Notes: generated by a model not told the origin, from the sequence alone. Positions 25,745-35,593 are shown, numbered from the stretch's first letter. The stretch: DNA of 64,000 nucleotides from Metabacillus bambusae (GCF_017497975.1 NZ_JAGDEL010000024.1:51268-115267), one strand, 5' to 3'. Translations and numbers: made by a program.

Positions 25745-26506
25745 TCAATCTACTACGTTAAACCCATATTTTTTAAAAATACTCATTGCATTTTCATCTT
25801 GCAGGAAATGATAAAAATCAATTGCTTCATTTTTATGTTTCGATGTATGGATCACACCAATTGGATAAACAATTGGTGTGTGTAAAGAAGAATCTATTGT
25901 TGAAATTCTTTTAATCTTATCCGATATGTAAGCATCTGTTTTATAAACGACTCCTGCAGAAACATTACCTGTTTCAACATATGATAAAACTTGACGAACA
26001 TCCTTCGCAAAAATAACACCATTTTCAATTTGTTGCCAAAGCTCCAGATTTATAAAGGCTTCCTTTGCATATCTTCCAGCTGGTACCGTTTCTGGAATCC
26101 CTATCGCTAGTTTATCTACCTTTTTTATATCTTCGATAGAAGTCAATTTAGAACCTTTAGGCGCTATTAATACAAGCTCATTTTTTAAAAAGTGAATAGC
26201 TTCGTTTTTATAGATAAGATTTTTATTCACTAAATTTGTAAACGTTTCTTCATCCGCGGAAAGGAATATATCTACTGGTGCACCTTGCTCGATTTGCTTC
26301 CCCAATGTTCCAGATGCTGCAAAATTAAGATGAAGATTGACCTCATTTTCTTGTTCGTATTGTTTCTTAATTTCTTCTAATGCGTCCTTTAGACTTGCCG
26401 CTGCTGAAATCGTTAAATCAACTTTTTGTTCTTCAGTAGAAGTAGAAGAACAACCTAAGGTAAAAATAAAGCATACAAAACAGAGAAGATAATATTTCAA
26501 TTTCAT
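25745..26506 (-). CDS. modA: Molybdate-binding lipoprotein
   Basis: 253 residues from ATG 26506, whose ribosome site GGTGG is inside the end of moaD. Lipoprotein signal MKLKYYLLCFVCFIFTLGC with lipidated Cys19, then the ModA domain (LTISAAASLKDALEEIKKQY, FAASGTLGKQIEQGAPVDIF). It binds molybdate or tungstate outside the membrane for ModB. Overlaps moaD's stop region closely (four bases apart), showing translational coupling. Confidence 0.93.
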   Translation of the reverse strand: MKLKYYLLCFVCFIFTLGCSSTSTEEQKVDLTISAAASLKDALEEIKKQYEQENEVNLHLNFAASGTLGKQIEQGAPVDIFLSADEETFTNLVNKNLIYKNEAIHFLKNELVLIAPKGSKLTSIEDIKKVDKLAIGIPETVPAGRYAKEAFINLELWQQIENGVIFAKDVRQVLSYVETGNVSAGVVYKTDAYISDKIKRISTIDSSLHTPIVYPIGVIHTSKHKNEAIDFYHFLQDENAMSIFKKYGFNVVD

Positions 26507-26510
26507 CCGA

Positions 26511-26744
26511 TCATCCACCACTAACTGGGGGAATCAATGCCACAACATCACCTGAATGAATACTATCTTGATCAAGTGCATATTCTTCGTTTACAGCAAC
26601 CATAACGTGTTCTAAAGAGCCTAATTCATAATTTGTTTCCATTATTTTTCTTAATTCTTTTACAGTTAAAGATGAGTACTCGATTTCTATTATTTCTCGA
26701 CCTGCTTTATCCTGTAAATGTGCAAACAATAATACTTTAATCAT
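26511..26744 (-). CDS. moaD: Molybdopterin synthase sulfur carrier subunit
   Basis: 77 residues with ubiquitin-like fold and the essential C-terminal Gly-Gly (VALIPPVSGG). The C-terminal thiocarboxylate gives sulfur to precursor Z together with MoaE, encoded just upstream with three bases between. The expected activating enzyme MoeB is not in the cluster. Confidence 0.94.
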   Translation of the reverse strand: MIKVLLFAHLQDKAGREIIEIEYSSLTVKELRKIMETNYELGSLEHVMVAVNEEYALDQDSIHSGDVVALIPPVSGG

Positions 26745-26747
26745 TCG

Positions 26748-27221
26748 TTACAGCCCCTTAATTGGTTTCCCTTCTGGATAGTGTGTTTTTTCTAATTGAT
26801 CACCAATCCAGGATTCTCCATTTTCCCATATTTCTTTTTTCCAGATTGGAACGATTTGTTTAATTCGTTCAATCGCATATTCGTTTGCTTCATATGCATC
26901 TTTCCGATGTGGTGTTGATACTGCAATAACAACAGCAATTTCTGAGATTTCTAATTTTCCTATTCGATGAGAGATGGCAACCTTTGCTCCATTCCACTTG
27001 TCATTTATTTCATTACCAATCTGCTCTAGCATTTTCACAGCCATCTTTTCATATGCTTGGTATTCTAAAGATAATGTTCGCTTCCCATATGTAAATTCCC
27101 GAACAGTCCCGACAAAGGTGGTAATTGCACCAGCTTCACTTCGAATAACCTTATTCGTTATTTTTTCAATTGAAATTGGATCCTTTACGATCTCAAACAA
27201 AGACTCATTCAATGAGTTCAC
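26748..27221 (-). CDS. moaE: Molybdopterin synthase catalytic subunit
   Basis: 157 residues. Conserved segments include GAITTFVGTVREF, EYQAYEKMA, ISHRIGKLEISE, VSTPHRKDAYEANEYAIERI and the C-terminal VPIWKKEIWENGESWI with catalytic lysines. Together with MoaD it makes molybdopterin. The start overlaps the end of mobB by 17 bases. Confidence 0.95.
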   Translation of the reverse strand: MNSLNESLFEIVKDPISIEKITNKVIRSEAGAITTFVGTVREFTYGKRTLSLEYQAYEKMAVKMLEQIGNEINDKWNGAKVAISHRIGKLEISEIAVVIAVSTPHRKDAYEANEYAIERIKQIVPIWKKEIWENGESWIGDQLEKTHYPEGKPIKGL

Positions 27222-27717
27222 CTACTTTATTTGTTAATAACCACTCTATGGTATCTCTAGTATTATGAAAGATTTTGTATTTTTTTGTTATATCGTTAGG
27301 AAGTTCAATAGTTGTAACGACACAACAGATATTCACGAGTCTATTAAGGATAGACACATCTTCAATTGATCTTATTAGCACGACCTTTGGATAACTTGCT
27401 GACTTGTACCCTTCAATAACAATGATATTTAATTGGAACTGATGATACATGAAAACCAACTGCTGGAGAGATAACGATATTTTTTCAGAAGTCATCACAA
27501 AGGAACCATTTCCTTCTACTACAGATACATAAGCACCAGCATGACGATGCAGTCCTGAGTCTTTTTGGTGATCATCAATCTTAACTGAGCCTTGATGGCC
27601 ATGATGTTTAATCGTGCCTACTTTTAGACCTAGTTTGTCAGCTGCTTGAATATACTCAACAACAAAGGTTGTTTTTCCACTATTTTGATAACCAACTACT
27701 TGAATGACTCTGCCCAT
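27205..27717 (-). CDS. mobB: Molybdopterin-guanine dinucleotide biosynthesis GTP-binding protein
   Basis: 170 residues with a P-loop GYQNSGKTTFV and the segment VGTIKHHGHQG typical of MobB. It supports nucleotide attachment by MobA. Overlaps moeA by 22 bases and moaE by 17, so translation is coupled. Confidence 0.94.
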   Translation of the reverse strand: MGRVIQVVGYQNSGKTTFVVEYIQAADKLGLKVGTIKHHGHQGSVKIDDHQKDSGLHRHAGAYVSVVEGNGSFVMTSEKISLSLQQLVFMYHQFQLNIIVIEGYKSASYPKVVLIRSIEDVSILNRLVNICCVVTTIELPNDITKKYKIFHNTRDTIEWLLTNKVGELIE

Positions 27718-28976
27718 GAGGATTCACTTCCTGTTTGATCATCAATTAGCAATACATCTACATTATCTCCCGCCTTATATCCCCTAGTTCCCCCAGGTAA
27801 TACGATAAATGCATTTGCATCAGCAAGTGATGTAACAACATTTGATTTGTCTAATCCAACAGGAGAAGCTATCACTTTCCCGGCGGTTAATGAGATCCGA
27901 CCTCTAACAAAGCGAGTAAATGGGTTCGGCTTTAAAAAGTTCTCTCCTAAGACAGCAGTAACTCTCTGAAGATGAGCACGTTCAGAATTTAAAAACGTTC
28001 GAATGATCGGTCTAACAAATAACTCAAATCCAACAAAGCAAGCTGAGGGGTTACCTGAAAGACCAAACAATAATTTACCGTTCACCTCAGCAACTGTTGT
28101 GACACTACCAGGGCGCATCGCTACTTTATTAAATAATACATTGGCACCTAATCGTTTATATATTTCTGGTAAATAATCAAAGTCACCAACAGATACACCA
28201 CCAGTAGTGATTAGAAAATCAACGTTTTCTAATGCGTTTTTTACTGCTTCATAGCATTCTTCAAGATCATCTACAAGCTTACCTAAATAGACAGGTTCTG
28301 CACCACTTCTCCTTGCTTGCGCTTCAATCATATATGAATTACTGTTTCTTATTTTTCCAGGTACGAGTGGTTCATCCACATCTAGCAGCTCACTACCAGT
28401 TGCAATGATTCCTATTTGTGGTTTTTTCATAACTGTTACTTTCGCATATCCAAAGGTCGCAAGCAGGGCAATAATGCCAGGTGAGATATATGCCCCTTTT
28501 TTTACTAATATACTGCCTTCTTGTGTATCCTCGCCTTTAAAAGAAATATTATCCCCTTTATTGAAGGACCTTTTCAAGGACATATAGTTTTGACCTGCCC
28601 TTTGAAAAACTTTGGTTAACTCTAGCATCACCACAGCATCACAACCACTTGGTATTTGTGCACCAGTCATAATTCGTACAGCTTGCATTTCCCCAATGGT
28701 AAACTCACTAACACTCCCTGCGCCAATCTCGTCGATGACTTCAAATTTAACAGGGTGATCTGCGCTAGCAAATTTTGTATCAACTGAACGGATTGCAAAC
28801 CCATCATATGGCGAGCGGTCAAATGGAGGAACAGGATGGTCTGCAATAATATCAACAGCTAAAACCCTTCCGTAACTTTGTTGCAAATCAACTTGTTCAC
28901 TTTCTCCATGAATCGAATACTCTAAAACTCTCTCAATCGCTTCCTTAACAGCTAATGGTTTTCTTTTCTCTACCAT
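27696..28976 (-). CDS. moeA: Molybdopterin molybdenumtransferase
   Basis: 426 residues. MoeA marks: PPFDRSPYDGFAIRS, GAGSVSEFTIGEMQAVRIMTGAQIP cut into conserved parts, IATGSELLD, TTGGVSVGDFDYLPE and LFGLSGNPSACFVGFELFVRP. It inserts molybdenum into adenylated molybdopterin. ATG with GGAGTG upstream, 18 bases after the mobA stop. Confidence 0.95.
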   Translation of the reverse strand: MVEKRKPLAVKEAIERVLEYSIHGESEQVDLQQSYGRVLAVDIIADHPVPPFDRSPYDGFAIRSVDTKFASADHPVKFEVIDEIGAGSVSEFTIGEMQAVRIMTGAQIPSGCDAVVMLELTKVFQRAGQNYMSLKRSFNKGDNISFKGEDTQEGSILVKKGAYISPGIIALLATFGYAKVTVMKKPQIGIIATGSELLDVDEPLVPGKIRNSNSYMIEAQARRSGAEPVYLGKLVDDLEECYEAVKNALENVDFLITTGGVSVGDFDYLPEIYKRLGANVLFNKVAMRPGSVTTVAEVNGKLLFGLSGNPSACFVGFELFVRPIIRTFLNSERAHLQRVTAVLGENFLKPNPFTRFVRGRISLTAGKVIASPVGLDKSNVVTSLADANAFIVLPGGTRGYKAGDNVDVLLIDDQTGSESSWAESFK

Positions 28977-28994
28977 CCAATCACTCCGGTCTTA

Positions 28995-29627
28995 TCATTG
29001 GTAATCTAGATCTATTTGTTTAGATTCTGATATTTTATCATTAGTTAGTAGCTGTTTGTAATCTTCTTGTGAATTAATGTTACTGAAAATCTTCTTATCA
29101 ACACCAATTTCTTTTTCAGATACATATAAAACTTCGATTTTATCAAGGAGAGATATGATTCTGTACTCTTGTTTAGTCAACTGCTTTTCAACCAACGAAA
29201 AAACAGAACGATGATAAACACCTATTAACGGATGGAGCTTCCCGCTGACTTTAGGAATAACTGCTTTAAAAGTCGGATCCTTCAAGTCTAGCAAGCTGCG
29301 AATTAGACGATTCGTTATTAAGGGAACATCACAGGATAAGATAAAATACCATTCAGCTTTTTCATGGTTCATCGCTGTGTAAATTCCAGCTAAGGGCCCC
29401 TTACCTTTTACCTCAGCATCATCTTTAATCACCTGACAGGTTGCTGTTTCTTTCATCTTGTCTACTAAATCAGTTCGACTAATGACTAATTGCTGATCTG
29501 TTTCTACCTTCAACACTTCATATGAATGTTCCCAAAAAGATTTCCCTTTGTATTTTGCAAATGCCTTAGGCTGACCAAATCTTGAAGATTCTCCACCCGC
29601 TAATAACACACCAACTGTTTCATACAA
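28995..29627 (-). CDS. mobA: Molybdenum cofactor guanylyltransferase
   Basis: 210 residues. Nucleotidyltransferase signature LLAGGESSRFGQPKAF and SCDVPLI with the metal-binding Asp. Attaches GMP to the molybdenum cofactor. TTG at 29627 is preferred: GGGTGG is eight bases upstream; a GTG at 29639 is the alternative. First gene of the seven-gene operon. moaA, moaB, moaC and moeB are not in the window. Confidence 0.93.
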   Translation of the reverse strand: MYETVGVLLAGGESSRFGQPKAFAKYKGKSFWEHSYEVLKVETDQQLVISRTDLVDKMKETATCQVIKDDAEVKGKGPLAGIYTAMNHEKAEWYFILSCDVPLITNRLIRSLLDLKDPTFKAVIPKVSGKLHPLIGVYHRSVFSLVEKQLTKQEYRIISLLDKIEVLYVSEKEIGVDKKIFSNINSQEDYKQLLTNDKISESKQIDLDYQ

Positions 29628-29731
29628 AATTGCTTCCACCCTTTTATATTTATTTTACCTTTAATTAGCATTAGAAGATGTGACAATTTACACAATAGCC
29701 ATCAAATGGGCTGACAAAAGCGATGTATTGC

Positions 29732-29770
29732 AAAAAAGCCAGTTACCATTCAAAAGGTAACCGGCTTTTT
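29732..29770 (-). terminator. Terminator after ykuV
   Basis: GCCGGTTACC / GGTAACTGGC stem with T6 in the minus direction. Confidence 0.87.
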
Positions 29771-29792
29771 CTATCATACACTACATGATTAT

Positions 29793-30248
29793 TTATTCAG
29801 TGTTTTCAAGCTCTGCTAAAACACGATTCACACGCTTTTCTAGCATTTTCATTCCACTTCCACCAGCCTGGAAGTGACGGAGCTTTCCTTCTTTATCGAA
29901 AACATAGTAAGCAGGTACATATTGATTTTCTAATGAATCGGTAAACTTATGCTCGTTGTCAACAAAGATTGGTTGACTAATATTATGCTCTGCTGCAACT
30001 TTTTTAATTTCATCAATATTTAAATCATCTTCAGAACGAGGCATATGAACAGCAACAACATTTAATTTATCTTTATATTGATCACGGAATTCATTCACTT
30101 GCGGCATTGCTTCTTTACATAAATGACAGCTAATTGACCAGAAATGAATTAGCGTTGGCTTGTCTCCAATTAATTGTTCTCTTGTAACTTCACCATTTAA
30201 CCATTCAGTTGCACCTATTAACTCTGGCATTGGCTCACGTAATTTCAT
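29793..30248 (-). CDS. ykuV: Thiol-disulfide oxidoreductase YkuV
   Basis: 151 residues, thioredoxin fold without signal peptide. The active site is SCHLC (Cys41, Cys44), and the cis-Pro loop is NQYVPAYYVF. ATG 30248 is chosen for GGGGGGAA upstream. B. subtilis YkuV is a cytosolic reductant of similar length (148 aa). Neighbouring ykuU encodes a 2-Cys peroxiredoxin, so YkuV may reduce it, though each gene has its own terminator. Confidence 0.92.
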   Translation of the reverse strand: MKLREPMPELIGATEWLNGEVTREQLIGDKPTLIHFWSISCHLCKEAMPQVNEFRDQYKDKLNVVAVHMPRSEDDLNIDEIKKVAAEHNISQPIFVDNEHKFTDSLENQYVPAYYVFDKEGKLRHFQAGGSGMKMLEKRVNRVLAELENTE

Positions 30249-30344
30249 TGTCTTCCCCCCATATTTCAAAAAAGCTGCAACGCCCTGTCAATCCATTAGA
30301 GGGTGCTTGGTGCTGCTGCTTGATTTAAAAACTAAATACATTTT

Positions 30345-30378
30345 AAAAAAGGGGCTGACATTCTCTTTTGTCAGCCTC
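30345..30378 (-). terminator. Terminator after ykuU
   Basis: GGCTGACA/TGTCAGCC stem with CCTTTTTT tail on the minus strand. Confidence 0.85.
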
Positions 30379-30405
30379 TTCCTAATAATTTTAGTATGCT
30401 ACTTT

Positions 30406-30948
30406 TTAAAGTGTAGCTTGTCCAGGTTTCCAGTTCGCTGGGCAAAGACCACCAGTTTGAAGTGCTTGAAGTACACGAAGTGTTTCGTCTACGTCACGAC
30501 CAATGTTATTGTGGTTAACTACAGAATATTGTAATTCACCTTCAGGATTAATGATAAATAAACCACGAAGTGCAATTCCATCTTCTTCAATTAATACGCC
30601 ATAATCGCGAGAAACAGTATGGTTTGTATCAGCAGCTAAAGGATATTTCAAATCTCCTAGACCGTTGTCTTTACGATCTGTTTTAATCCATGCTAAATGA
30701 GTGTGGATTGTATCAGTAGATACACCGATTACTTCTGCATCTAAATCCTCAAATTCGTCAAAACGATCTGATAATGCAGTGATCTCAGTAGGACAAACGA
30801 ATGTGAAATCCATTGGATAGAAGAAAAGTACTGTCCATTTGTCGTTTTTCATGTTTTCTTCTAAACTTACCTTACCAAATTCTTTGTTTGCGAATACTGC
30901 TTCCATTTCAAAGCGTGGTGCTTGTTTTCCTACCATACGTTCTGCCAT
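30406..30948 (-). CDS. ykuU: 2-Cys peroxiredoxin YkuU
   Basis: 180 residues, exactly the length of B. subtilis YkuU. Peroxidatic Cys52 lies in FYPMDFTFVCPTEI and the resolving Cys169 in TGGLCPANW. It removes peroxides using thioredoxin-like donors. ATG 30948 with GGAGGG seven bases upstream. A TTGACT-17-TATAAT promoter with a PerR-like box lies 100-150 bases upstream. Confidence 0.94.
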   Translation of the reverse strand: MAERMVGKQAPRFEMEAVFANKEFGKVSLEENMKNDKWTVLFFYPMDFTFVCPTEITALSDRFDEFEDLDAEVIGVSTDTIHTHLAWIKTDRKDNGLGDLKYPLAADTNHTVSRDYGVLIEEDGIALRGLFIINPEGELQYSVVNHNNIGRDVDETLRVLQALQTGGLCPANWKPGQATL

Positions 30949-31046
30949 TATGTATCCCTCCAAATATTTTTTCATTTTTAGGTTTTTCTAATTGAGAATA
31001 AATGAATGATTCTTTAGATAAATTTTTCTTGTCTAATACAGTGACC

Positions 31047-31097
31047 ATTATAGGACAAGCATCCTTTTCAGTCAATATTAGATAATAATAATTTTAA
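31047..31097 (-). promoter_or_regulatory. ykuU promoter with possible PerR box
   Basis: TTGACT (31070-31075) and TATAAT (31047-31052), 17 bases apart. Just upstream, TTAAAATTATTATTA (31083-31097) matches PerR consensus TTATAATNATTATAA at 12 of 14 positions, but the region is AT-rich so this is tentative. Confidence 0.5.
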
Positions 31098-31196
31098 GAA
31101 TGTACACTTTCAAAATTCTCTTTAACAAAATACATTATTCCCTATCCTCCATGTAAAATTCAATTAATTTGCCTTGAGACTATGTACTTAAACTTA

Positions 31197-31330
31197 GGCT
31201 CTGTTAAACTTGGTTATTAATTTACTCTACAGGCGTTCGCTTTCCGTAGGCGGTCCCTGAGCCTCCCATAGGAGACTCACGTTTCCGTTCCAATCAACAA
31301 AGTTCCACAATCAACAATGAGCTTCTAAAC
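31197..31330 (+). repeat. Palindromic intergenic repeat, family B, copy 1
   Basis: Starts GGCTCTGTTAA; inner arms GTTCCAATCAAC and a CCTCCCATAGGAG core resemble family A. Together with the promoter above it fills most of 30949-31472; no gene is seen in this stretch. Confidence 0.75.
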
Positions 31331-31472
31331 TTAAAATAAAACAAGTCCCTTCATTTTTGTCTATTTTTTGTTTAACCTATTAGATAAAGGGTATATAAAA
31401 TTGTTCTTTTTTTAGAGGTAAGATAATGAAGGTATTTTGAAAGAACTCTCAATTTAGAAAGGATGTTGTTAT

Positions 31473-32309
31473 ATGGATCTTCTTGAAGGAATAGATTGGT
31501 CATACCTTTTAACTAATGCTGGAATTATCATTTTAAAGTTAGTAGGTATTATCATTGCCTTTTTAATTGTTAAAGCAGTCGGGAGCAGAATTGTAAATAA
31601 AATGTTCCAACGTTTACAAGAGCGTGATAACATATCAGCTGGTCGAGCATTAACACTTCAAAGCTTATCATTGAACATTTTGTCTTATGTACTTATCTTT
31701 ATGTTTGTTGTGATGGTATTTGAAGTCTTTAATTATGATGCAACAGCCTTATTAGCAGGTGCTGGAGTTATTGGACTTGCGATCGGGTTTGGTGCACAAG
31801 GTCTAGTTAGTGATGTGGTAACAGGTTTTTTCCTTTTATTAGAAAAACAAATCGATGTTGAAGACTATGTTACAGTAGCTAGTTTTGATGGAATTGTCGA
31901 GCAGGTTGGTCTTCGAACAACACAAATAAGAGGCTTTGATGGAACTCTTCATTATGTACCAAACAGGGAAATTACAAATGTAAGTAATCATTCGAGAGGT
32001 AACATGAGAGCACTAGTTGATATAGGGATATCATATGATGATGACATTGATCGGGCAATTGCGGTTTTGCAGACTGTTTGTGATAAATTTGCAGCTGAAG
32101 ATGCGAGTATTGTCGATGGTCCAAATGTACTTGGTGTACAAGCACTTGGAGCATCAGATGTCGTCATCCGCATTCTTGCAAAAACGGAAAACATGAAGCA
32201 ATGGGAGGTTGAACGAAATCTTCGTAAGGCAATGAAGGAAGCATTAGAGGCTAATGGGATAGAAATCCCCTTTCCACATCAAGTGTATGTTGAGAAAAAA
32301 ATTCAATAA
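31473..32309 (+). CDS. ykuT: Small-conductance mechanosensitive channel YkuT
   Basis: 278 residues. MscS family: N-terminal spans, pore helix [28 protein letters not shown], then the beta domain [24 protein letters not shown] and the YVPNREI turn. It releases solutes during osmotic downshock. Same position relative to ykuS/dapL as in B. subtilis, and divergent from ykuU. ATG with AAAGGATG-type site. Confidence 0.94.
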   Translation: MDLLEGIDWSYLLTNAGIIILKLVGIIIAFLIVKAVGSRIVNKMFQRLQERDNISAGRALTLQSLSLNILSYVLIFMFVVMVFEVFNYDATALLAGAGVIGLAIGFGAQGLVSDVVTGFFLLLEKQIDVEDYVTVASFDGIVEQVGLRTTQIRGFDGTLHYVPNREITNVSNHSRGNMRALVDIGISYDDDIDRAIAVLQTVCDKFAAEDASIVDGPNVLGVQALGASDVVIRILAKTENMKQWEVERNLRKAMKEALEANGIEIPFPHQVYVEKKIQ

Positions 32310-32350
32310 TAAGTGCACTAGACATTAGTGCAAAAGTACTCATAAAAAGC

Positions 32351-32378
32351 GAAAAGAGCACTACTTGGTGCTCTTTTT
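32351..32378 (+). terminator. Bidirectional terminator between ykuT and ykuS
   Basis: AAAAGAGCAC / GTGCTCTTTTT stem; T-run on the plus strand and A-run on the other side. Confidence 0.87.
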
Positions 32379-32388
32379 CGTATGTAGC

Positions 32389-32634
32389 TTATCGATTTAT
32401 TTTGCTTTCAACTTGTTGGCAAATTTCATCAGCTGATAAGCCACTTGCTTGAATAACCGATCCAGCAGTCACTGCATTACTAATACCCATCACATTTGCA
32501 TCTTGTCCAGTAATTACACAACAGTCACAACCTTGTGCATCACTTTCATTGTTTAATTGGACAACATCATAGCCTTTTTGTTGCAGGGCAGCAGTTACGT
32601 CAGATAATGATTGTTCTACACCGATTTTTGGCAT
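32389..32634 (-). CDS. ykuS: UPF0180 protein YkuS
   Basis: 81 residues. Starts [20 protein letters not shown] and contains [16 protein letters not shown], typical of the UPF0180 family. A compact alpha/beta protein of unknown function. Lies after dapL as in B. subtilis. Ribosome site GTAGGAGGTGG upstream. Confidence 0.92.
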   Translation of the reverse strand: MPKIGVEQSLSDVTAALQQKGYDVVQLNNESDAQGCDCCVITGQDANVMGISNAVTAGSVIQASGLSADEICQQVESKINR

Positions 32635-32689
32635 TGTTTATCCACCTCCTACATGTATTGTGTACATGGATGGATAATATATACATCAT

Positions 32690-33820
32690 TTATTTTTGAG
32701 TTGCCTTAAATGTTATATAATTACTCATCAGTTTCACAGCTACATGTATAGCTTCTTCATCAGGCATTAACTTTGCATGATGTAAACCGTATGAAGAATC
32801 AACTCCAAGCCAAAACATAAAGCCAGGAATTTGATCAACCATATAACCGAAATCTTCTCCAGTCATTGCTTCTTTACATTCTCGAACAGTAAAATCAGTA
32901 TTAGCAGAAGTGAATTCCATAAATTCCTTTGTTAACGATTCTTCATTAAAAACTTGGTGATACATAGAACCATAATCAATCGTCGCTTTACATGAGTAGC
33001 CGATCTCAACACCTCTAACAAGCGCCTCAATTCGCTCTTTCACTTTATCCATTGATTGTACTGAAAGAGTTCGAATTGTTCCTTCTAGCCTAGCGTTCTC
33101 TGCAATGATATTTTGAACGGTTCCACCCGTAATTTTACCGATTGTAATGACCGCACTATCTAGTGGATCTACATTACGCGCAACAACTGATTGGAGCTGA
33201 GTGACAAGTGAACATGCAGCAACAACCATATCATTTGTTGTATGTGGATATGCTGCATGACCACCTTTCCCTTTAAGATCAATAAATAATTCAGATGTAT
33301 TGGCGAAAAGTAAACCTGGTTTTGTTGCGACTGTCCCAACTGGAAGCTCTGGTGATATATGAAGGGCTGTAATAATGTCAGGTTTCCATTCTTTGGCGAT
33401 CTCACTATTTAGCATCGGTTCCGCACCACCAGGTCCTTCTTCAGCTGGCTGAAATAAAAACAAAACATGATCATCAACTGGATTTTCAACAAAGTGAGAT
33501 AATATTCCCAAAGCAATAGTCATGTGAAAATCATGTCCACATGCATGCATGTAGCCAGGGTGCTCTGATTGAAAATCATAGTCTGTTTCCTCAGTAATTG
33601 GCAATCCATCGATATCTGCACGATATCCAATCGTTTTCTTTGGATTTAACCCTTTCACTAAAACAAATATTCCTGTTTTCCACGTCTTGATTTCAATTCG
33701 ACCTTCAGGAAATTGGCTTAAAACATTTAATAAATATTGTTGTGTTTTAAATTCTTGAAACCCAATTTCAGGTATTCGATGAAGATCTCGACGAATTTGA
33801 CCCAGTTTTTCTCTTATCAT
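32690..33820 (-). CDS. dapL: N-acetyldiaminopimelate deacetylase
   Basis: 376 residues, M20 metallopeptidase family. Metal motifs [10 protein letters not shown] and [16 protein letters not shown] are intact. Removes acetyl from N-acetyl-LL-diaminopimelate to yield LL-diaminopimelate for lysine and cell wall (acetylase branch). Follows dapH with a strong intercistronic hairpin between. In B. subtilis this is YkuR/DapL. Confidence 0.94.
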   Translation of the reverse strand: MIREKLGQIRRDLHRIPEIGFQEFKTQQYLLNVLSQFPEGRIEIKTWKTGIFVLVKGLNPKKTIGYRADIDGLPITEETDYDFQSEHPGYMHACGHDFHMTIALGILSHFVENPVDDHVLFLFQPAEEGPGGAEPMLNSEIAKEWKPDIITALHISPELPVGTVATKPGLLFANTSELFIDLKGKGGHAAYPHTTNDMVVAACSLVTQLQSVVARNVDPLDSAVITIGKITGGTVQNIIAENARLEGTIRTLSVQSMDKVKERIEALVRGVEIGYSCKATIDYGSMYHQVFNEESLTKEFMEFTSANTDFTVRECKEAMTGEDFGYMVDQIPGFMFWLGVDSSYGLHHAKLMPDEEAIHVAVKLMSNYITFKATQK

Positions 33821-33836
33821 ACTATCACCACCGTAT

Positions 33837-33870
33837 ACAGAAGGCGTGGATTTCCATCCACGCCTTCTGT
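33837..33870 (-). other. Intercistronic hairpin between dapH and dapL
   Basis: Perfect 14-bp arms ACAGAAGGCGTGGA and TCCACGCCTTCTGT with a six-base loop, no T-run. It starts one base after the dapH stop codon. May stabilise or process the dapH-dapL mRNA. Confidence 0.7.
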
Positions 33871-33871
33871 A

Positions 33872-34582
33872 TTATAATTGTCTTAACTCTTGCATGATTT
33901 CTGTTTTAGATTTTGTTTTATCATCAATATCTTTAATTTTTCGTGCTGGTGCTCCATAAACAACTGTATAAGGTTCTACATCTTTCGTAACAATTGAACC
34001 TGCACCTACTACAGCACCTTTACCTACTGTAACTCCTTCAAGAACTACTACGTTAGCTCCAATCATAACATCATCTTCTATCACAACAGGTTTTGCAGAA
34101 GGCGGCTCAATTACGCCAGCTAAAACAGATCCAGCACCCACGTGACAATTCTTACCAACTGTAGCTCGTCCACCAAGAGTAGCGTTCATATCAATCATAG
34201 TACCTTCGCCAATTACAGAACCAATATTGATTGATGCACCCATCATAATTACTGCATTATCGCCAATTTCCACTTGATCACGAATAATTGCGCCAGGCTC
34301 AATACGTGCCTTGATATTTTTAAGGTCAAGTAATGGAATTGCAGAATTACGACGATCATTTTCAATCACATAATCTTCGATCTTAGCTTTATTCGTTTCA
34401 ATTGCATCTTGAATTTCAGCCCACTCACCAAACACTACACCAGTATTACCTGTTATAAATGTTTGTGCTGACTCACCAAAGTTAATACCTTCTAGATTTC
34501 CTTTTACATAAACCTTTACAGGTGTAGATTTTGTACTGTTTTGTATAAATGAGATAATCTCATTTGCATCCATCATTTTCAT
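33872..34582 (-). CDS. dapH: 2,3,4,5-tetrahydropyridine-2,6-dicarboxylate N-acetyltransferase
   Basis: 236 residues. Long stretch of left-handed beta-helix hexapeptide repeats (about 95-200, with [20 protein letters not shown] and [20 protein letters not shown]). First step of the acetylase branch of diaminopimelate synthesis. ATG at 34582 with AAGGAGG ten bases upstream. Upstream lies divergent-looking space with ccpC in the same orientation. Confidence 0.95.
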   Translation of the reverse strand: MKMMDANEIISFIQNSTKSTPVKVYVKGNLEGINFGESAQTFITGNTGVVFGEWAEIQDAIETNKAKIEDYVIENDRRNSAIPLLDLKNIKARIEPGAIIRDQVEIGDNAVIMMGASINIGSVIGEGTMIDMNATLGGRATVGKNCHVGAGSVLAGVIEPPSAKPVVIEDDVMIGANVVVLEGVTVGKGAVVGAGSIVTKDVEPYTVVYGAPARKIKDIDDKTKSKTEIMQELRQL

Positions 34583-34692
34583 ATGTATGTTTCCTCCTTG
34601 TACTAATTATTAATCAATCCTTACTGTATCAAAGGATGATACACTTGACAAGCTATGAATTTTAGAATTTTTAAACATATTGATCCTATTAT

Positions 34693-35559
34693 CTATTTAT
34701 GCTCTTTGACAATGTCTAAAAATGCTTTAACCTGTTTTAATTCAAACGACGATTCAATTCCAAGTAGCCAAGTATCTCGTTCAATCGGTTTGCCATTCTC
34801 ATCAAGTAATGGAATTTTGAAAATATCCTGTTCATCCTCCTTTAATGTTACAGAAGGTAAAATCGCATAGCCAATTCCATTGAACGCCATTTGTTTACAC
34901 GTTTCAATTTGATCAACAACAATTGTTCGCTTTGGGGAAGTTTGGAATTGATTATGCCACCAGTCTTGTATTTCTTGATAATAAGTTGAGTCACTCTTAA
35001 ATTGTATAAATGGTCTTTCTGTATGTAAAACATCCTCTATTTTACTAATTTCTGTATCAACTAAATATAGTGTGTCAGTGAGAAGGTGTTCTTTGATCCC
35101 TTTCCATTCTGGATTTCCTCTGATTATTCCAATATGAACATGGTCTTCAAACATACTTTTTAAAATTTCACTACTCCACCCCGTTATAAGTGATATTTTT
35201 GCATGAGGATATTTATTAACATATTTTTTTAGTACTTCTGGCAACCAATGCTGGCCTATAATTGATGCAACGGCGAGCTTTAATGTTCCATGCACCTCAC
35301 CCTCTAATTCAGAAATTTGTTCTCTAACCTTTTCTTCTTTATTTACTACCTCACGAGCAAAGGAAATAACCTTTTCTCCGGCAGGTGTTAATGTAAGACC
35401 CTTTTGTGAGCGAATAAAAATTTGGAACCCCCATGATTTCTCTATCGTTTGTAAGCGCTGTGATAAAGCTGGCTGTGAAACAAATAATCGTTCAGACGCT
35501 TTTCTCATATTCATTTCCTCTGATAAAACGACTAACATACGAAGTTCGGACGTTTGCAT
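34693..35559 (-). CDS. ccpC: LysR-type regulator CcpC
   Basis: 288 residues. LysR helix-turn-helix MNMRKASERLFVSQPALSQR, effector domain 90-288. Synteny with darB on one side and dapH on the other identifies CcpC, which senses citrate and represses TCA genes citB and citZ. A dyad ATAA-N7-TTAT, the known CcpC half-site pattern, lies 20 bases upstream of the start, so autoregulation is likely. The ykuNOP flavodoxin genes that follow ccpC in B. subtilis are absent. Confidence 0.92.
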   Translation of the reverse strand: MQTSELRMLVVLSEEMNMRKASERLFVSQPALSQRLQTIEKSWGFQIFIRSQKGLTLTPAGEKVISFAREVVNKEEKVREQISELEGEVHGTLKLAVASIIGQHWLPEVLKKYVNKYPHAKISLITGWSSEILKSMFEDHVHIGIIRGNPEWKGIKEHLLTDTLYLVDTEISKIEDVLHTERPFIQFKSDSTYYQEIQDWWHNQFQTSPKRTIVVDQIETCKQMAFNGIGYAILPSVTLKEDEQDIFKIPLLDENGKPIERDTWLLGIESSFELKQVKAFLDIVKEHK

Positions 35560-35578
35560 ACCTATACACCTGCTTTTA

Positions 35579-35593
35579 ATAAGTTTTACTTAT
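35579..35593 (-). promoter_or_regulatory. CcpC-type dyad before ccpC
   Basis: ATAAGTTTTACTTAT fits ATAA-N7-TTAT exactly. Confidence 0.6.

Noticed and set aside
29628..29731. Moco riboswitch before mobA
   Set aside because: The segment is AT-rich and too short; no aptamer features seen.
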